A stretch of DNA of 8,860 nt from an uncultured Collinsella sp. (GTDB lineage Bacteria; Actinomycetota; Coriobacteriia; Coriobacteriales; Coriobacteriaceae), in assembly GCA_900555355.1 (NCBI GenBank), contig USKV01000047.1:1-8860 (forward strand), given 5' to 3'. The notes under the pieces were generated by a model that saw only the letters and a program-made list of their open reading frames with translations, was not told the origin of the DNA and ran no database searches. Shown one piece after another: positions 5,054 through 8,860 of the stretch; within the stretch, counting starts at the first letter, position 1; each line of letters begins with the position of its first letter. A program made the translations under genes and the position numbers.

Positions 5054-7366
5054 ATGGCTGGTAATCACTTTAAGGGCAGCGATAGCGGCCGTCCTGCAGT
5101 TCCGCCGCGTCCGAACGAGGCTGGTAAGGCCGGCACGCCGGGCGGCGCTGGACAGGGCGGTTCCGGTAAGCGCGTGTCCCCGGGCGAGACGGCGATGTTT
5201 ACCGCTCTGTACGAGCAGTCTCAAAAGGCAAAAAAGACCGGCCGTGCAAGAGGGAATGTCTTTGCGGGCGGTGCAACCTCCGCGTCGCAGCCGAGCGGGG
5301 CTCCTTCGGTGCCTGCGAACAACGCAGGTGCTGCCAACGCCGCGAATGCTGCCGGCAACGTTAATGCCGGCAAGGCCGCCAACAATACTCCCTCTTCCGG
5401 TGGCGCGGGGCTTACAGGTAACCTTGGCACGATTTACACCGGCGCCTCCGAGACTGGCACGTTCGCCCGCCTGGATGATAGCGGTACCGAGTTTGCGGGC
5501 TCGGGTTCCAAGGAAGATTATTACGATTTTGGCTTGAACTACGGTAGCGACGCTTCGTCGAGTTCGACCTCTGGCGGTCTGGTCCGTCATCGCCATCGCA
5601 AGGGCGAGCGCAAAAAGCGTCACACTGGCGCCATTATTGCCGCTGTGGTCGTGGTGCTTCTCGTTGCGCTTGGCGCAAGCGGCTTTATGCTGCTTAACTC
5701 GGCAAAGACCGTAAAGAGCGAAGCGAAGGAGGCTGTCGAGATTGTCGGTGGCCTTAAGGACAAGGTCACGTCGGGCGATTTTTCGACGCTGCCTGACGAC
5801 GCGAAGAAGATCGATGAGCTCTGCGACAGCATGAAGGCGGAGACTTCGAGCCCGCTGTGGACGGCGGCTTCGTTTATCCCGGTGTATGGCAGTGACATCA
5901 ACGCAGCCCGCACCATGATTGATGCCCTGTCCGATGTCTCGAGCAACGCGCTGGTTCCCATGGCCGATAACCTTTCGCAGGCCACGCCCGGCAAGCTGTT
6001 CCAGGACGGTATGATTAACGTATCCGCGCTGCAGGCGGTCGCCGATTCGCTTTCCAGCAGCTCGAAGGTGTTCAAGAGTGCCAACGAGAAGATCCAGGGC
6101 ATTGGCGATACTCATATTTCCCAGGTGACTGAGCTGGTCGATAAGGCCAAGGACGGCTTTGCCACCCTCAACGGCGCGGTTGACGCGGCGGAGAAGGTCG
6201 CCCCCGTCCTTCCCCAGATGCTCGGCGCCAACGGCCAGACGCGCAACTACCTTGTGTACGCCATGAACAACGTCGAGATTCGTGCCTGCGGCGGCTTTGG
6301 CGGTTCGCAGGGCCTGATTTCGGTCACCGACGGCCAGATGTCGATTGGCGAGTTTGTTCCCCGCATTGGACTCAGCGAGGATGAGGCAGTCGAGAGCGTC
6401 GACGAAGAGGATGAGGCGCTGTTCGGCAACCACAGCAACCTGTACAACTCGGGCAATACCTATTCGCATGATTGGCCCCGCAACTCGCAGCGTGTCGCCG
6501 CGCTGTGGAAGTCCCAGTATGGGCAGGACGTTGATGGCGTCGTCGGCATCGATCCGGTGTTCTTGCAGTACCTGCTGGGCCTTGTCGGTAATGTCTCGCT
6601 GCCTGATGGTACGGTCGTCGACGGTACCAACGCGGCGAAGGTTCTCATGCACGATGTGTATTGGAACTATCCGGTCGAGGAATCGGACGGCATCTTTGCG
6701 GCTGTTGCCAGCGCCGCCTTCGACAAGATTCTCGGTGGCATCGGTGACGTCGACGTTACAAAGCTTGTCGGTGCATTCGAGCGCGGTGCCGAAGAGGGCC
6801 GTCTGATTGCTTGGATGAGAAACGATGATGAGCAGAATGCCATCAAAGAGACGGGCATTGACGCTTCGCTGCCCGATCCGGATGATCCGAGTGCCGATCC
6901 CGTTGCCGGCGTTTACTTTAACAACCTGAGCTTCTCCAAGCTCGACTGGTATCTGAACGCCGACACGCAGATCGGCCAGGGCATCAAGAACGGCGACGGC
7001 ACGTGCTCGTATCGCATCACCGTTACTCTGACGAACATCATGACGCAGGAGGAGGCAGGCAAGCTGCCCGACTACGTTGCGGCGAGCGCACCCGATGCCG
7101 CGTGTGACGACGAACGCCTGAATGTCTCGTTGTTTGCCCCGACGGGCGGCAACATCAGTGACCTTACGGTTGAGGGCACACAGTTTGGTCTTGGCGCCGC
7201 TACGTGGCATGGAATCCCCTTCTATTCGGGCACCGTTGACCTGCATGCTGGCGAGACGACGACGATCACGTATACGCTGACCACGTCGGCCGAGGCGGGG
7301 GACAAGCCGCTTACGCTGCGTCAGACTCCTACATGCCAGGCAGCTCGCGACAGCGCGTCGGCGTAG
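5054..7366 (+). CDS. DUF4012 domain membrane protein with long disordered cytoplasmic tail
   Basis: This 770-aa protein has four regions. Residues 1-175 are Gly/Ala/Asn/Ser-rich and low in complexity (AGAANAANAAGNVNAGKAAN), broken by a more conserved-looking patch, GETAMFTALYEQSQKAKK (from residue 44). A basic stop-transfer patch follows (HRHRKGERKKRH, about 179-190). Next is one transmembrane helix, about 192-214 (GAIIAAVVVVLLVALGASGF). The remainder is extracytoplasmic. It has a helical region to about 395, then the DUF4012 signature: YLVYAMNNVEIRACGGFGGS (N405, N406, R409) and an acidic stretch from about 439 (SEDEAVESVDEEDEALF). With a basic patch before the helix, the N-terminus should be inside and the domain outside. 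DUF4012 proteins are common in actinobacteria, often near cell-wall or polysaccharide genes, and their biochemistry is not established. The ATG at 5054 is chosen for the AGGA eight bases upstream; TTG 5027 is the longer alternative. glmM follows after 83 bases, which supports an envelope role. There is no LPXTG or other anchor at the C-terminus. Confidence 0.85.
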   Translation: MAGNHFKGSDSGRPAVPPRPNEAGKAGTPGGAGQGGSGKRVSPGETAMFTALYEQSQKAKKTGRARGNVFAGGATSASQPSGAPSVPANNAGAANAANAAGNVNAGKAANNTPSSGGAGLTGNLGTIYTGASETGTFARLDDSGTEFAGSGSKEDYYDFGLNYGSDASSSSTSGGLVRHRHRKGERKKRHTGAIIAAVVVVLLVALGASGFMLLNSAKTVKSEAKEAVEIVGGLKDKVTSGDFSTLPDDAKKIDELCDSMKAETSSPLWTAASFIPVYGSDINAARTMIDALSDVSSNALVPMADNLSQATPGKLFQDGMINVSALQAVADSLSSSSKVFKSANEKIQGIGDTHISQVTELVDKAKDGFATLNGAVDAAEKVAPVLPQMLGANGQTRNYLVYAMNNVEIRACGGFGGSQGLISVTDGQMSIGEFVPRIGLSEDEAVESVDEEDEALFGNHSNLYNSGNTYSHDWPRNSQRVAALWKSQYGQDVDGVVGIDPVFLQYLLGLVGNVSLPDGTVVDGTNAAKVLMHDVYWNYPVEESDGIFAAVASAAFDKILGGIGDVDVTKLVGAFERGAEEGRLIAWMRNDDEQNAIKETGIDASLPDPDDPSADPVAGVYFNNLSFSKLDWYLNADTQIGQGIKNGDGTCSYRITVTLTNIMTQEEAGKLPDYVAASAPDAACDDERLNVSLFAPTGGNISDLTVEGTQFGLGAATWHGIPFYSGTVDLHAGETTTITYTLTTSAEAGDKPLTLRQTPTCQAARDSASA

Positions 7367-7403
7367 GGTTTTTCTGGTAGCGCAGATAATCGAGTACCAT
7401 TTT

Positions 7404-7438
7404 GGGGCGGACAGGCAATCTGTTCGCCCCTATTTTGT
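7404..7438 (+). terminator. Hairpin with short T-tract between the DUF4012 gene and glmM
   Basis: GGGGCGGACAG (7404-7414) pairs with CTGTTCGCCCC (7420-7430) over 11 bp, with one G-T pair and a five-base loop, then TATTTTGT. The stem is strong and the T-tract is interrupted. It lies just before the glmM ribosome binding site, AAGGAG (7439-7444). It could end the DUF4012 transcript, or act as a partial terminator or attenuator that sets how much read-through reaches glmM. Confidence 0.6.
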
Positions 7439-7449
7439 AAGGAGAGCGC

Positions 7450-8781
7450 ATGAAGTACTTTGGCACCGACGGCTTTCGCGGTGAGGCCAACGTTGGGCTG
7501 ACGGTAGAGCACGCTTATAAGATTGGCCGTTTTGTGGGCTGGTATTACGGCGCCAACCGCGAGCGCAAGGCGCGCGTCATCGTGGGCAAGGACACACGTC
7601 GCTCGAGTTATATGTTTGAGGCGGCGCTGGTGAGCGGCCTGGTCGCGAGCGGTGCGGACGCCTATATGCTGCACGTGATCCCCACGCCAGGCGTAGCGCA
7701 TCAGACTGTGGAAGGCTGCTTCGATTGCGGCATCATGATCAGCGCGAGCCACAACCCGTTTTGCGATAACGGCATTAAGCTCGTCAACAGCGACGGCTTT
7801 AAGATGGACGAGGACGTGCTGGAACTCATCGAGGATTACATCGATGGCAAGAGCGAGGTGCCGCTGGCCACGGGCAACCACATTGGCGCCACGGTCGATT
7901 ACATGCAGGGCCGCAACCGCTACATTGCTTCGCTCATCGCCAGCGCGAACTTTTCGCTGCAGGGCGTCAAGATCGGCATCGATTGCGCCAACGGCTCGGC
8001 ATCCTCGGTGGCCAAGCCAGTGTTCGACGCACTGGGCGCCGATGTGCGCGTGATCAATGCCGCGCCCGACGGCTTTAACATCAATGTCGACTGCGGCTCT
8101 ACGCATATTGAGCGCCTGCAGCGCCACGTGGTGGAGCAGGGCCTGGATGTGGGCTTTGCCTACGATGGCGATGCCGACCGCTGCCTGGCCGTGGACGAGC
8201 GCGGCCGCGTGGTCGACGGCGACCAGATCCTGTACGTGTGTGGTGTGTACCTGAACAAGCACGGGCGTCTCTCGGGCGGTACCGTGGTGCCGACGATCGC
8301 CAGCAACTTTGGCCTGATCAAGTCGTTGGAGCTTGCCGGCCTGAGTGCCGTGACCAGCGGCGTGGGCGACCGTCACGTGTATGCCAAGATGCGCGAGGGC
8401 GGCTACAGCCTGGGCGGCGAGCAGACGGGCCATACGATCTTTGGCGATATCGAGCGCACGGGCGACGGCATTATGACCTCGCTGCGCGTGATGGAAGTGA
8501 TTCGTGCCGAGCGCGAGACGCTCTCGCAGCTCACGGCTCCGTGCAAGCTGCTGCCACAGGCGCAGGTGGCCGTGCACGTGGCGGACAAGGACGCCGCGCT
8601 CGAGAATATGGGCGTGCAGAACGCCATCGCCGAGGCCGAGGCTGCGCTGGCAGGCGAGGGCCGCGTGCTCGTGCGCAAGAGCGGAACCGAGTCGGTTATC
8701 CGCGTGCTGGCCGAGGCGCCCGACCAAGCATCCGCCGATGCCGCCATGAAGCGCATCGCCGCCGCACTCGAAGCCCTTTAG
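7450..8781 (+). CDS. glmM: Phosphoglucosamine mutase
   Basis: This 443-aa enzyme interconverts glucosamine-6-phosphate and glucosamine-1-phosphate in the cytoplasm. The product feeds GlmU to make UDP-GlcNAc for peptidoglycan and other envelope glycans. All four landmarks of the alpha-D-phosphohexomutase family are present. The phosphoserine loop is ISASHNP with catalytic S100. The metal loop is DGDADR, with D239, D241 and D243 binding Mg2+. The sugar-binding loop is GGEQTGH (322-328) with E324. The C-terminal phosphate-binding loop is RKSGTES (409-415). The start KYFGTDGFRGEAN is the standard GlmM opening, and the length is normal for the family. It needs phosphorylation of the serine to become active. 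AAGGAG lies five bases before the ATG. It may be co-transcribed with the DUF4012 gene, subject to the hairpin in between. PgmB/ManB-type mutases are less likely given the opening sequence and the RKSGTE loop. Confidence 0.97.
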   Translation: MKYFGTDGFRGEANVGLTVEHAYKIGRFVGWYYGANRERKARVIVGKDTRRSSYMFEAALVSGLVASGADAYMLHVIPTPGVAHQTVEGCFDCGIMISASHNPFCDNGIKLVNSDGFKMDEDVLELIEDYIDGKSEVPLATGNHIGATVDYMQGRNRYIASLIASANFSLQGVKIGIDCANGSASSVAKPVFDALGADVRVINAAPDGFNINVDCGSTHIERLQRHVVEQGLDVGFAYDGDADRCLAVDERGRVVDGDQILYVCGVYLNKHGRLSGGTVVPTIASNFGLIKSLELAGLSAVTSGVGDRHVYAKMREGGYSLGGEQTGHTIFGDIERTGDGIMTSLRVMEVIRAERETLSQLTAPCKLLPQAQVAVHVADKDAALENMGVQNAIAEAEAALAGEGRVLVRKSGTESVIRVLAEAPDQASADAAMKRIAAALEAL

Positions 8782-8808
8782 TTACGCGGTTTTACCAAAC
8801 CGCGTAAC
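8781..8808. terminator. Perfect 12-bp hairpin after glmM
   Basis: GTTACGCGGTTT (8781-8792) is exactly complementary to AAACCGCGTAAC (8797-8808), with a four-base TACC loop. The first base is the last base of the glmM stop codon. No T-tract follows on either strand, so it would be a U-less ('I-shaped') terminator if it works as one. Its symmetry would allow it to act in both directions, for glmM and for a possible convergent gene. Confidence 0.55.
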
Positions 8809-8860
8809 GGCTCGACGCTGCAAACGGCCCCAAGCGGCAATCTGACGTTCAATTTCAAGG
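8782..8860 (-). CDS. Possible 3' end of a convergent gene (partial, unknown)
   Basis: On the minus strand, one frame entering from the right edge reads LEIERQIAAWGRLQRRAVTR and ends FGKTA with TAA at 8784-8782. It looks like an amphipathic, Arg-rich C-terminal helix, and the stop falls exactly at the start of the hairpin. Only 25 codons are visible and a neighbouring frame is also open, so this is tentative. No family can be assigned. Confidence 0.3.
   Translation of the reverse strand, partial: LEIERQIAAWGRLQRRAVTRFGKTA

Noticed and set aside
5024..7246. A 740-codon open frame antisense to the whole DUF4012 gene
   Set aside because: It mirrors the codon bias of a strongly coding GC-rich gene, has no ribosome binding site, and its translation matches no domain style. 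The plus strand has a membrane helix and a DUF4012 signature.
7321..8727. A 468-codon open frame antisense to glmM
   Set aside because: The Ala/His/Val-rich translation is a shadow of glmM codons, and glmM itself is certain from four motifs.
1..8860. CRISPR array, insertion sequence or rRNA
   Set aside because: No regularly spaced repeats, transposase motifs or rRNA sequence were seen anywhere on either strand.

Overview
The window is GC-rich bacterial DNA. It has AGGAG-type ribosome binding sites, strong G/C bias at third codon positions and a tRNA with an encoded CCA end. The pairing of a DUF4012 envelope protein with glmM, together with overall codon style, suggests an actinobacterium of the Coriobacteriia, most likely Collinsella or a close relative. 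That assignment is inference from composition and gene content; no marker gene in the window settles it.

The left part (1-3276) looks like accessory DNA. It starts with the 3' end of a plus-strand gene for a winged-helix C-terminus, whose frame is broken at a run of five Gs. A minus-strand orphan gene (163 aa, 846-355) follows. It is divergent from a plus-strand HNH nuclease of the predicted restriction endonuclease type (1062-2144), and a near-perfect inverted repeat (995-1020) lies between the two. A small two-CxxC zinc-ribbon protein (2267-2551) comes next. It converges with a minus-strand protein that has a DUF5710 domain and two split Cys pairs (3276-2590).

The middle (3474-3661) is a complete minus-strand tRNA-Val(GAC) transcription unit: promoter with an AT-rich upstream element, tRNA, and a strong intrinsic terminator. 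The accessory stretch lies on the 3' side of this tRNA. Islands often insert there, but I found no duplicated tRNA end to prove it.

The right part (3882-8781) is three plus-strand genes that look chromosomal. They are an EamA/DMT-family ten-helix transporter with a possibly structured leader, a 770-aa single-pass membrane protein with a long disordered cytoplasmic tail and an extracellular DUF4012 domain, and glmM (phosphoglucosamine mutase). GlmM supplies glucosamine-1-phosphate for UDP-GlcNAc and so for peptidoglycan and other envelope glycans. A hairpin with a short T-tract sits between the DUF4012 gene and glmM. A perfect 12-bp hairpin follows glmM, where a convergent gene may end at the right edge.

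No CRISPR array, insertion sequence or rRNA was seen. The best candidates for something new are the divergent orphan/HNH pair with its palindrome, the DUF5710 zinc protein, and the frame break at the left edge.
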